Below are positions 35,881 to 44,386 of a stretch of DNA of 64,000 bases, in pieces. The stretch comes from Adiantum capillus-veneris (taxonomy: Eukaryota > Streptophyta > Polypodiopsida > Polypodiales > Pteridaceae). The notes beneath the pieces are model-generated. The model was not told the DNA's origin, did no database searches, and was given only the letters and a program-made list of their open reading frames with translations. Numbering within the stretch: position 1 is the first letter of the stretch; each line of letters begins with the position of its first letter. Location: NCBI GenBank assembly GCA_014529385.2, contig CM043968.1, positions 7,639,648 through 7,703,647 on the forward strand, given 5' to 3'. A program made the translations under genes and the position numbers.

Positions 35881-36288
35881 CAGATGTGTCATGAAGGATT
35901 TTAAGTAATGTTTCAGGGAGGAGGAGGAGGAGTGGATGTACAAAAGTTGGTTAGCTCAAAGCAAGAAGTCCCGGCATCTATTCAAGTGTACGATCCAGAA
36001 GTGGCAACAATGGAAAATGAAGGGGAGATGGAGGCAATGTTTAAAGTGGCAATGATGTGCATAAAGAGGGAAGTCGAAGAAAGGCCAAGCATGGAAGATG
36101 CATTAAGGATGGTAGAGGCCATCCAAATCGTGGAATCACCTACGACGTGGGTTGATATTCAAAATGGGCATACTACTGTGATGATGGAATCACCATGCAC
36201 TAATTCTTTTGTATCTGATTATAACACCCCTACTCATTCCTTTAGCTCTCATAGATCAAGCTTTCAACATGTTGTTTCACCCTTATAA
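24010..36288 (+). CDS. LRR-III receptor-like pseudokinase, three exons
   Basis: CDS join(24010..25318, 25467..25822, 35917..36288): 2037 bp, 678 residues, frame kept across GT-AG introns of 148 bp and 10,094 bp. It is a plasma-membrane receptor of the family annotated 'probable inactive receptor kinase' in plants. Start: the Met at 24,010 leads directly into a signal peptide (AVNAVLVTILILVLSNG); an in-frame Met at 23,938 would add 24 polar residues. Order: signal peptide; LRR N-cap with SNWSGSNPCADAYAWDGVKC; five LRRs (LDQLRKISLKNNMLSGSVP to TLATFNVSNNRLSGRIP); membrane helix (ILLIVAVDVVVLCFMSLLAV); then the kinase domain with GKGSFGTAYKA (about 353) and VVVKRL Lys (about 377). The catalytic HRD is replaced by HGN (PHGNLKSSNIL, about 479), so phosphotransfer should be lost. 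DFG (about 499) and APEY (about 520) remain. Exon 3 holds the C-lobe end (MCIKREVEERPSMEDAL). Ligand unknown. Confidence 0.9.
25919..25949. repeat. (AG)n microsatellite
   Basis: About 31 bp of AG in intron 2. Confidence 0.95.
25961..26455 (+). repeat. Three tandem units of about 165-175 bp
   Basis: Unit starts TTAACACTGGGTGTGG (25,961), TTAACACGGGTGTGGG (26,126) and TTAACACAGGTGTGGA (26,300). Units share GGGCGGGATCAAGG, ATTTTGGGTGCC and CTAAACTGAAGTAATCTTGG. They are close to each other, so the amplification is fairly recent. The open minus-strand frame through them has no family and is an artefact. Confidence 0.9.
26515..26725 (+). repeat. Dispersed intron repeat, copy 1 (partner 34,672-34,870)
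   Basis: It starts TTGCATCCTCTATGTGG and shares scattered identity, including GAAGCTTCACC and CTAGATCAATAGAT, with the same-orientation segment at 34,672-34,870. Both copies lie in intron 2, about 8 kb apart. They may be a decayed element's two pieces or an old duplication. Confidence 0.55.
26847..27142. mobile_element. MITE with perfect 25-bp terminal inverted repeats
   Basis: The left end (26,847-26,871, ATATGGGTGAAAGCATG...) is the exact reverse complement of 27,118-27,142 (...CATGCTTTCACCCATAT). Similarity continues inwards for about 10 more bases. Total 296 bp, non-coding. If the outermost TA on each side is the target duplication, the element starts TGGGTGAAAGC and fits a Tc1/mariner-type (Stowaway-like) MITE; that class assignment is inference. 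The interior repeats GCTAACTAGCACAA twice with a third variant. Confidence 0.8.
27650..28180 (+). repeat. Dispersed intron repeat with internal duplication (partner 31,887-32,320)
   Basis: About 450 bp is similar, in the same orientation, to 31,887-32,320 (shared ACACAATAGAGA, ATGATAATTAGATTGATTGA, GAGCTAGAGTAGG). This copy also contains a tandem duplication of about 70 bp (ACTTAATAACACAATAGAG at about 27,700 and 27,770). The two copies flank the gag-only LTR element, so they could be LTRs of an older element into which it jumped. Confidence 0.7.
28361..28975 (+). repeat. 5' LTR of the gag-only element
   Basis: 615 bp, TG...CA, with a (CT)n expansion at 28,432-28,464 that the 3' LTR lacks. 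Contains a TTGTAATGAATAAATAAG polyadenylation-like region. Confidence 0.9.
28977..28988 (+). promoter_or_regulatory. Primer binding site (tRNA-iMet type)
   Basis: TGGTATCAGAGC, complementary to the 3' end of plant initiator tRNA-Met, one base downstream of the 5' LTR. Confidence 0.9.
29041..29794 (+). pseudogene. gag-like frame of the gag-only element
   Basis: From ATG 29,041 (MDSNRDESTSSASRNAGKDH) the frame runs through an in-frame TAA at 29,173, a shift in a C run near 29,296, a second TAA near 29,436 and another shift near 29,560. It ends at TAA 29,792. Visible parts: an acidic start; VDDVTEMMINIAKDPKLTKC; EQELEEVVDTRITQLFDAT; a basic stretch; a Ser/Asp-rich region (SSDSSEEDKKGKSEEKSK); and KPKFHPVFDSSTEDSSSDSS. 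I see no CCHC zinc knuckle and no clear retrotrans-gag helix set, so 'gag-like' rests on its place after the primer site. It would have served as capsid protein in trans. This copy is non-coding. Confidence 0.5.
30191..30827 (+). repeat. 3' LTR of the gag-only element
   Basis: 637 bp, preceded by AAGAGGGGGTA. It differs from the 5' LTR by the missing CT expansion, small insertions (for example near 30,663 and 30,781) and substitutions, so the insertion is not brand new. Confidence 0.9.
30863..30938. repeat. (GT)n(GA)n compound microsatellite
   Basis: GT to about 30,888, then GA to 30,938, just after the 3' LTR. Confidence 0.95.
31341..31432 (-). repeat. tRNA-derived SINE-like segment
   Basis: On the minus strand the segment reads GGTGCCTTGGTATAGCTCA, an A-box-like stretch. 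It then has GGCATTGCTACCTC, then GGGTTGTGGGTTCAACCC, a B-box (GGTTCAANCC) in a T-arm-like stem. It ends at a 16-bp perfect palindrome AACCTAAATTTAGGTT (31,341-31,356). It lacks a tRNA acceptor stem, so it is read as a tRNA-derived SINE piece, not a tRNA gene. Confidence 0.5.
31482..31517. repeat. (AC)n microsatellite
   Basis: About 36 bp of AC. Confidence 0.95.
31887..32320 (+). repeat. Dispersed intron repeat, second copy (partner 27,650-28,180)
   Basis: Same orientation as the first copy and without its internal duplication. Shares the GATAAAATAGAGAAT start and continues to ATGTTACCACATGATTC. Confidence 0.7.
33170..33945 (-). repeat. Minus-strand LTR with adjacent primer site
   Basis: Read on the minus strand: begins TGTCACAAACTGTTGACATG, ends TTCACA, then one base and TTGGTATCAACAG, which resembles an initiator-Met primer site. 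About 776 bp. Its first 13 bases are nearly those of the gag-only element's LTR (TGTCACAAACTGG), suggesting related families. The internal side is 33,169 downward, where a minus-strand frame (to 32,825) of unknown type follows. No second LTR was found. Confidence 0.55.
33951..34140. repeat. 55-bp direct duplication around a (GA)n tract
   Basis: GGTACTTGAACGATGAACTTC (33,951, first 20 shared loosely) and GGTACTTGGAGGGTGAACTT (34,085) begin two copies of about 55 bp. Each ends at TTTATGCTTGTTTCAC. They flank (GA)n at 34,008-34,048. Confidence 0.8.
34672..34870 (+). repeat. Dispersed intron repeat, copy 2 (partner 26,515-26,725)
   Basis: It shares TTGCATCTTCT, GAAGCTTCACC and CTAGATCCAATAGAT with the earlier copy at moderate identity. 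Confidence 0.5.
35019..35330. repeat. About 163-bp imperfect tandem duplication
   Basis: CAATACATCCCAACAATAGG (35,019) and CAATACATCCCAAAAATAGG (35,182) start two units. Each continues to a GGATAG(A/G)CCA...GAGGA/CGAGAAAAACT-like end. The first unit has a G/C-rich insert (GGAGGCGCCGGGGGCGGGGC). Confidence 0.75.
35832..35878. repeat. (GA)n microsatellite before exon 3
   Basis: About 47 bp of GA, only 38 bp before the acceptor of the last receptor-kinase exon, in place of a normal pyrimidine-rich tract. Confidence 0.95.
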
Positions 36289-36886
36289 AAGAATTTTAGG
36301 AGTGAACAAATAATAGTGGTAAATGGCATTCATAACCCTATATCTACAATTTCAAGACTAGAAAAATAATAATGGTAAAGGGGTAAATAACCCTATATTT
36401 GTTGTCCTAAATTTAATTCACTTTTCCTAGTCTATGCAAATTGCACTTGAAATAATCATTTCGATTTAATCACTCTCCTCCATAATCATGAACATCTCAA
36501 GTTTGAAATCAGTAACTGCGTTGCAATTTTTAGCCTTCTTCCTCTTCCACCATGCTTCAAATATCGACTTTCAGATTTTGTGATGGAAAATTTCTCAAAG
36601 ATATATGTGGAAGTCTACAGCTTCAAAGGAGTATAATGCCATTGGCTAGTTCAAAAGGAACGCTCTTAAAACCTATGGAACTTTGTTGGCTTATGTCGCA
36701 ATTTCTAGACTAAATTTTAAACAAAAGAATACATATTCAGTGTCAAATTGGAAAACATTGACACAATCTTTTGTCCATTGGTTGAAATACATGTTTCTCG
36801 TAAAACATTCGCTTGAAACACACACCACACATTGAGTGAAACTTTTGGGCTTTTTAAGAACAAATTTCCCATAAGACATTTTAATT

Positions 36887-36960
<74 letters not shown>

Positions 36961-38117
36961 ACTTACAAAGTGAACCTTGTAAACCTGCCAACATATATAG
37001 GTAGAATTTAGACAAAGAAGTGAGGACAAAAAAAAGAAGAAATTTTTGTGTAATTTTAGGAGCAACTTGAACGACAAGTAAGTACATATCAAATATTAGG
37101 GAATCTCCTTTTTCAATCTTTGAGTCAAGATGACTATTTCATATTGATGCTTCTTTTCCACAAGTTTAAATTGTCAGTATTCATAGTTCCAAGTTGGTAG
37201 TGATACTAAGATTTTCCTTCTTCACATCATTACACTTTGTCTTAAGAGATATACTTTTCATTTTGTATATCTTTCTTTATGATAATTATGTTTTTAAGGC
37301 AAGTTTCAACATTTTATAGAGTCCTTTATATCTAGCTATCTCCGACACATTTACTGGCCTTCCTCCATTAAGCCTTTGAGTTTGCATTGTAAGGAATACA
37401 TTAGCTTAGGCTGCCTATAGTTTGCACCTTTCGATTTTCTTGAAGTTTGTCTACCAATTCCAAGTCTTGTGCAGTTGATCTCTAGTTGCCTTTACTAATG
37501 ATTGATCCTACACAACAATTTTCTCTCTTTCTATGGCAATTGCCAGCTCTTGTTTAAGCTTACATCATCTAATGTCTCTTGGATCTTCTACTCAGTCACC
37601 ACAAGGTTTTCTTCCAATTCTTCTATGTGTCATTCTTACTCTCTATATCTATAGTGTTGTGATGCTATTTTGTTTAAAAAATCATAGATCCGCATGCAGC
37701 CTATAGCTCATTCATTTAATTCTCAAAGATCTTTAATTTCATATTTTAATGGTACCAGTCAAGCTTGGAGGATTTGCATCTTCTCCCACAAATTAGCTTT
37801 GTCACTAGTCTTTGCATTTAGGGAGAACACGGAGTGAGTTGCTAAGTTTCTTCACTCCACCACCATGGGTTTTTATGTTGATGAAAATTAGAAAGGTCCT
37901 ATCTTTCTATCCCTTTCCTCCAATGTGAGTCTTTGCAAGTCAAATGTTTGATTCAATTTCTTTTGGCTAGTCACATTCTCTCTTTTGCACCTCTTGTCTA
38001 TGCAAATAGATTTAAGTTATTTGACTACCTTTTCTCGTGGCTCAAGAGTGTGCTCCACCAATATCATTAGAGCCTTCGTGATTGGCCTAGGAAGCGTGTC
38101 ACACAGGACTCTAGTCC
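36289..38117. other. 3' flank of the receptor kinase gene, no gene
   Basis: Likely 3' UTR and flank; several AATAAT/AATAAA-like words follow the stop. A (TA)n tract lies at 36,890-36,957. No coding frame was recognised. The part next to 38,117 may be the 3' LTR of the minus-strand element to its right. Confidence 0.5.
36890..36957. repeat. (TA)n microsatellite
   Basis: About 67 bp of TA. Confidence 0.97.
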
Positions 38118-39385
38118 TGACATATCCCCCCTTGAAAAAGAGGCTTTTGCCTCAAAAATATATGTGAAAATGTCTTCCTGATAAACCGACATTGGTTCTG
38201 GGTATCTCCTCATAGCAAATGTTGAACATAGTAAACTGTATGATTATAATTAGACTGTAAACTAGAAACTCTAAAGAGATTGTCTCTTTGGACAAAAAAT
38301 GAGTGTGAAGATAATGTATGTCTGTACACTTATGAAGAAGGGTATTGAAGGCATCTTTATTACCTTTTGAATCTTTGCCTTTGTAAACTAGGGGCTTAAG
38401 ATTATTCATGAATGATTAAGGCTTTTGATTATCATTCACTGTAGTGGAATAAATAGGGGGAGAATCAAATGAAGAGGAACCCCTTGTGATACTTTATCTA
38501 TAGTGGGTACAAAGTTTTTCCATGTCTACACCTAACTGCAACAAGAAAGTAGTAAGAAGCGTCTTAAAATATCTTATGTCAATGAATCCTTGATCATTAT
38601 GTACATCATCAGTCTCATCTTCTGGCATAGCCACATTTTGCCCTAAAGGTAGGTGAAGTTGCTTGAAGTCAAATTAGTGGTCTTCCAAAAGCGATTGGTC
38701 AAAATAAATCTTTAATAGAAGAAAGAAAATGGAAGCTTGCCAATATATATTGATACATGAGTGAATCAAAGTGCAACCAATGCTGCAATCACAACGTGTC
38801 AGTTTTGTACCATTGTCTCGGCTTGCCAATGCAGAGGTTTTTTCTGCACCAATCTTTGCAAAACTAAAACCCAAAATTAAATCTCAAATTATACATTAAA
38901 CTTTGTCTTAAGTGTAGAAAGCACTTCTTAAAATTAACCTTTGTGTGAAAAAAATAATAGTAGCCCCAAAAGAGGTGCACACACCAAGCTTTCTTGGCTA
39001 TGATGGTGGTTTTCAATGACACGTGGAGAAGAGGCACTCAAGCCTACCTGTAGAGGCCAAAACAATGTGTCGATAAAATGATCCCTGTCAACACTATTCC
39101 CTCTAAAAACATGTGCATTCAATGGTGGCTAGTCCTGCGAGTGACTTCCTTGAGGAAGAGAGGCACCAATGCTCAAAAGGAATCCCCCTTGTGAAGTGGC
39201 TAGTCCTGCGAGTGACTTCCTTGAGGAAGAGAGGCACCAATGCTCAAAAGGACTCCCCGCTATGAAGCGGCTAGTCTCATGAGCGACTTCCTTGAGGAAG
39301 AGAGGCACCAATGCTCAAAAGGAGCACCATCTCTGATTCCTTCATAGAGTTAGCCATGCCCTTGATCATAGAAGCTCTAATACCA
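38118..39385 (-). mobile_element. Internal region of a minus-strand non-autonomous LTR element
   Basis: On the minus strand a primer-site-like TGGTATTAGAGCTTC (39,385-39,371) and a polypurine-like CAAGGGGGGATA (38,134-38,123), followed by a TGTCAGGAC LTR-start-like edge, bracket about 1.25 kb. The frame before the tract reads SLFFKGG, as often seen at gypsy pol ends. No RT, RNase H or integrase was found inside, and LTR pairing was not confirmed. Treat as tentative. Confidence 0.3.
39125..39338 (-). repeat. 71-bp tandem repeat, three units
   Basis: GTGGCTAGTCCTGCGAGTGAC-like starts lie at 39,125, 39,196 and 39,267 (third diverged). Each contains TTCCTTGAGGAAGAGAGGCA, which can form a TCCTTGAGGA hairpin. 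On the minus strand it reads as LLSIGASLPQGS-type peptide repeats. Confidence 0.9.
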
Positions 39386-39399
39386 CTATAAATTTGAAA

Positions 39400-40444
39400 A
39401 CCAGCGCATGCCATCATCTCCAAGAAATTAAATCCTTTTATAGGGACCCTAGGCCCTATTTCTGGGAACCCCTTGAGATGGGCACCGATTATAGCTTTGC
39501 CCTTATCCTGGCATAGGACCAAGTCCCATGGGTATCTTGTCCTAACAAGACTTTCTTCACTCGGCAAGAAACCACCCTTGCCAATTTCAATGTTCAAACC
39601 TTTTCTTGACAAGCTAAGAAAATGCACAAATTTCCCTCCATATCACATGAGTTTGTAGCATTGGGACCATGGAACACACATGGCATGCATGGTTAGGGTA
39701 TTGACTATGTCATGGCTGAGAGAGGAAGAGGTAACCAACTATAGAGGTATAGAGAGTTCACCCTGCACCACCCTATGCATATATATGATGAGGATAACAC
39801 TTTAAAGCTTGGTTATATAGTGGTGGCCTACATGTCCCCATGAGTTCGGCTATCCATGGGCACTACAACCTAGGTGCGCTCACCCTTGGACCTTGGACAC
39901 ACTCGGCACCCACTCTCTAGTCGCTTGCTCTTGATGCTTGATTGAGATCTACTCAACTTGTTGATCTAGAAAATTGAATGTAGTTGAGAGCTCTTTGACA
40001 AATCAAATTTCAGGCTCCCTATGTTTAGAAATCTTCTATCTAAAAGTTTATGGTGGATAGATTAATGTAGCTTTCATCACGTAATCATGATGATTAGAGA
40101 GAGATTAACTAGAGATTAACTCAATGCTCAATGGACTAGAGTGTAGAGAAATGAAGTTTGATTATTCCACAGACAAGAATGACTACGAAACATATTTTAT
40201 AGACATAGCATAGAATGATGACACCTCTCCAAAGGTCAATTGAATCTACTTGAAAGGAAAAGATACTATCTTGTCCCTTGACCCTTCTACTTGGCTCTTC
40301 AAATGACTCTTAAGGAATCACATGCCAACACATGGAACGTGACATGGTTCTACACACATGGCAGTCTACATGGATAGGGCTAGTTCTTGTGGTGCAACAA
40401 ACCCCGCACCTCAAAACCCCTCTCCTTGTGGGTTTTGTTGCACT
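39400..40444. other. No gene recognised
   Basis: It contains a plausible but unpaired LTR of the minus-strand element (right of 39,386). Nothing else was identified. Confidence 0.35.
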
Positions 40445-40590
40445 AATCACATACACTCATCCCCTCAAAAACACATTAGGGGTAGGTACACTAATCACAT
40501 ACACTCCTCCCCTCAAAACACATTAGGGGTAGGTACACTAATCACATACACTCCTCCCCTCCAAACACGTTAGGGGTAGGTACACAATTT
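40445..40590. repeat. 47-48-bp tandem repeat, three units
   Basis: AATCACATACACTC(A/C)TCCCC starts at 40,445, 40,493 and 40,540. Each ends at CA(T/C)(A/G)TTAGGGGTAGGTACAC-like sequence. Degenerate related sequence continues to about 40,700. Neither telomeric nor CRISPR. Confidence 0.85.
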
Positions 40591-41515
40591 TGCCTCCCCT
40601 TGATACATAGGGTGTAAGCACACAAACTCCCCTTACATGTAAGGTATGAAACACAAAATCCCCCAAACACAAGGTGGGATACACAAATCCTCCTCTACAA
40701 CAAAAATGAGGGAAGTACAAATAATAGTGCTTCACAACACATCCTTGTAGACTATGCTAACTTGATTGTCAGCGTCTTCATTATTGTCTTTCTTGTCGTT
40801 GTAGCTAAGTGGTAAATGTGGTTGCTTATTGTTGTTGATGATTTCTTTCCTTAACTATTGGTGATATCCTTCATCTAGTCATATGTGGCAAGTGTTGAAT
40901 ATGTCATGGTGGTAGACTTAGCATACATATCATGAATGGTACACAATATTCTTGCATGTGAAGATGGTCTTGCCATCAATATGATGGTAGTTTCTGATCC
41001 CCTCATAAAGATGAGCATAAGTGGGGAAGCACGGATGTAGCTACCAAAAACCCATGGATAGCTCTTTTGGTAGGGCATGTAATAATCTATCACAGGTTCT
41101 TCAAACTTGTTGCAGGAGACCTTTGAAATGTGGGTCTCCATTGAAGATGCCGACATTAGCACAAAACAACCAATAGATGCATGATGGGTAGTGCATGCAC
41201 TGACTTAATAAAAACAATGTTGACCCTTGAATGAGTTGCCTTTCTAGCCGTTTAATAGGATGAGCTCCCACACAGTAGTAAAACACAACACACACCTAAT
41301 TTTAGCCTCTTTCTCAACCAAATGATTGTATCATTATGTAGGCAAGAACAGAGTCAAGCATGCAATGGAAAACTTTAGATGTTTAAATATCTGGGCTAGC
41401 AATCATCAAATGAAGTGTGTAGAGGCTCTATGAAGAGCTCTAAACAAGTAAAATCTACACACATAGCTTACACAATGAAAATCCAATTAAGCACAAAATA
41501 ATGGATTGATTAAAG
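40591..41515. other. No gene recognised
   Basis: The integrase of the minus-strand gypsy element to the right would be expected here but no integrase motif was found. The rest is without features. Confidence 0.4.
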
Positions 41516-42564
41516 CTAAAAACAAAATGCAAGTCCGCACACACAAAATTGATGAGAACCTAGTGATGGACTAATCAAGCTCTTAATTGGAAAAAATTTA
41601 ACCACATACACCATTACAAGGCCCTCCCTTTTAGTGGTGGCGTAGTTCTTTTCTGCAATGTTAAGCTGTATGTTGGCATAGGAGATAGAAAAATCCATTG
41701 TCCCCTCTCTTGGCTGAGCTAATATGAAACCAACAAAAGAATTTGAAGCATCGATATACACATGGAAAAATTTGTTTCAATCTGGAATCTTCAGTATTGG
41801 TGTTGATGTCAAGACTTGTTTAAGATTCTAGAATGACTCCTCACATTCATCTGTCCATTCAAAATGAGTAATAAGGCCATAAATGGGTTTTGCAATGACT
41901 GTATACATGTAGATGAATCTACGATAATAGCCACAATGCCCCATAAATGCCTGAACTTCCGTGACATTGGTCTATCTAGACATCTTCGCAATTACTGCTA
42001 CTTTTTCATATTTGTGGCAATACCATTTTTTGATGCAATATGTTCGAGAATTTTCCATGTGTAATCATAAACTATGCATGAAGGAGACTGATCCAGTAAG
42101 TGCCTCGACCATGAGAGGGGGGACAACTAGCTTGGATCTAACAATCTCATGTGGCATTGAATACACATTTCTCTGGATTTAAACAAATCTTATATATAAT
42201 AAATTTCTCAAAGACACACCACCGTAAGTGTTCAAAATGGCTCTCTCAAACTTCTCAAAAATTCCAGAGATATTCCTTAAATGCATGGCTCATTAGTCGC
42301 TGGAATTTTGTTGGTGCATTGGTTAGTCCAAAAGGCATGACCCTGTAAGCAAAACAAATCTGTAGCTGTGTATATTGGCTTTGAATCTCCTCCCAACTTA
42401 TCAAGGTCAATTTGTTTGGCATTTTTAGGTTCTTCATAGGATGTCCCTGGTTCTTTTGGCTGGCGCAATGGTTGCTCTACTATGATTTGTCGATCTTGCA
42501 AAGTGTATTTTTTGTAGTGCAAAGGAACATTGATTTTTCCTAGTTTTTCACCTTTTGACTCCAT
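41516..42564 (-). pseudogene. Ty3/gypsy RT and RNase H remnant (element 1)
   Basis: Minus strand, heavily broken. At about 42,345-42,255 the RT block [18 protein letters not shown] is clear (VMPFGLxNAPxTFQ of Ty3/gypsy). Next come ILEHIASKNGIATN (about 42,040) and a piece with FIHMYTVIAKP wording in another frame. RNase H at 41,761-41,560 reads YIDASNSFVGFILAQ and later AEKNYATTKREGL, matching 'y.DAS..avGavL.Q' and 'aE.nY.tteREgLA'. The catalytic YxDD region is not preserved and integrase is absent. It lies downstream, on the same strand, of the gag remnant at 43,380-44,386. Confidence 0.75.
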
Positions 42565-43379
42565 TTTAGTAGTCTAAAATTCTTTTAAGGTCCGTTTCAA
42601 CTCTATATACTTTGTTTTGCGCTTGGTTTAGTCATTGGAGGTTCTTTTCCTTGGTCTTGTCACGCTTGCTTGATTTTTGTGTTGTTTTAGTTCGTCGATC
42701 CGTGTTTTTCATGGTTGAATATCTCCCCATTATTTTGTCCTTGATGCAATCCAATGGACCTATCATCATCAAGAATTGAGTTTTGCTCTCTATTGCTGGT
42801 TTGGATGCTTTCTTTTCATTTTGTTTTTCATTTTTTTGCGATACCTTTGTTGTGTGAGTGTCTCATCTTCTAATTCATCGGTGACATCATACTAATGATT
42901 AGGGAAAATCTGTTGCTCCTCAATCGTTTCAATAGATACTATCTGAATGGGAACTATATCATAACCTTCCTCATCACAAAAGTGGGTTGCTGTGAATTTG
43001 TTAACACATACATCCATAGTAGTTAGAAGTTGAGTCCACTCAAATGGTTCAAACAGATGTTCAAGAAAGGGTCCAGATATGTATTTGGTATCATTTACCT
43101 CTTGGTTTAATATGCAATCTTCTCTTCATAAACTAGTACGCTTGGAAGCTCAACACATCCAAATTGGAATGTCTTTACATATCCATGATGGCAATTTAGT
43201 TTTTGCTAAGGTTCTCAATCCACCTCATGGATTGTTTTCCTCAAAACATGTGTATAGGTGGTTCCTATACTGGTGCCATGTTTGGTGGATATCTATACAT
43301 GGGTTCCTTGTTGTCTCATTGGTATATACTTGACATTTTTGTCATATTTAGGCTTATAATAGCACTCATTTGTTTCATG

Positions 43380-44386
43380 GTTTGTCCTTTGCCCTTTGTT
43401 GGCACACCATTTCAATGGTTTGGGTTGTCCCATAGGTTGTCCCTATGGTGGACCTTGTCTCGTCCCTCTCATAGGCATCCTTTGTATGTTACTCATCATG
43501 TCATTCATGTGCTTAAGCATGTCCTCCAAAGCATTGATAGGAGCTGCCACAATTGTTCCTACTTGTATTTTCATATAGACTGCATGTTTCCCATGTTGTA
43601 TATTTTTTACTATATAAAATGGAGTCTAAATATTTCTTGAGCAATCCCTCTAGGAATAATGAGACAAGCCTCTCTTGGGTTGGAATTTTCAACTCTCTAT
43701 CAATGCATTGTCTCATTTGACTCACACAATCTCTTATGGTTTCTCCTTGTCTTTGCTTGAGGCTATAGACTTGTGCCACGATACGATGCTTGATTACCAC
43801 AAATCTCATAGCCAAAGTCGGTAGATCAGTTATTGATCTAGGAGGTATGGTATGGAACCAAGTCAAATCTTTGCCTTCTAAAGTTGAGGTCATACGGATC
43901 CCCTGATCTGCTATATTTTTTGACCCAATTTTGGAAACCTATTGGTCTGACTCTACGATGTTGTTTTGCACCCACACTAGTATCTTGGTAGGTGTGAGAC
44001 TTGTGTGGACCTCTTCTTGTCCTAGTATCACTTGTTCTTCCGCGATTAAAGGTGGTTTTTGCATCTCTATCCCAATGACCATCATTGAGGTGACTACCTC
44101 CGGATGTACTTCCTCATTGGCCATGCAACAATAGGCTCTCTCATTTGGCCCCAAATTTTGTTGTGTTTCAAGCCTGTATTGTCCCTATAATGACTTCTCT
44201 AATTGAGTATCCTTGATATCTTATTTGTTCAATCTCTTTTGGAGTCATCATAACAAAGTTATTGTTATAACAATCCCTAGAGGGATGGATGGGAAGTTCT
44301 GCTAAGTCCTTCTCCCTTATCTTGAAAATATACATGATTTTCAAGGATGTCAATGGCCCTAATTTGGTATGAGCAGTCCAAATCAA
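43380..44386 (-). pseudogene. Ty3/gypsy gag remnant (element 1)
   Basis: Minus strand. 44,386-44,168 reads a leader (KIREKDLAELPIHPSRD). 43,893-43,513 is the retrotrans-gag region: LEGKDLTWFHTIPPRSITD, then YSLKQRQGETIRDCVSQMRQ and QERLVSLFLEGLL, matching 'L.G.A..WF..l....i..w..l...F' and the 'Q...Es......fr' helix. A zinc knuckle at about 43,430-43,385 (CANKGQRTNHETNEC) has the CX2CX4HX4C spacing with the second Cys changed to Lys. The frame breaks between these parts. The element is dead. Confidence 0.7.

Larger units (their letters stand above)
25823..35916 (+). other. Intron 2 of the receptor kinase gene (10.1 kb)
   Basis: Donor CAG|GTTAGA at 25,822/25,823 and acceptor TGTTTCAG|GG at 35,916/35,917 join ..TSLQ to GGGGGVDVQKL in frame, as expected for LRR-III kinases at this point. 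The intron holds the tandem repeats, MITE, gag-only LTR element, SINE-like piece, LTR and microsatellites listed separately. Parts not covered by them show no gene. Confidence 0.85.

Noticed and set aside
36691-37092. 133-codon minus frame
   Set aside because: It runs through the (TA)n tract and has no supporting features.
40445-40590. CRISPR-like or telomere-like array
   Set aside because: Units are adjacent with no unique spacers, and the TTAGGGG word is not in a telomeric heptamer series.
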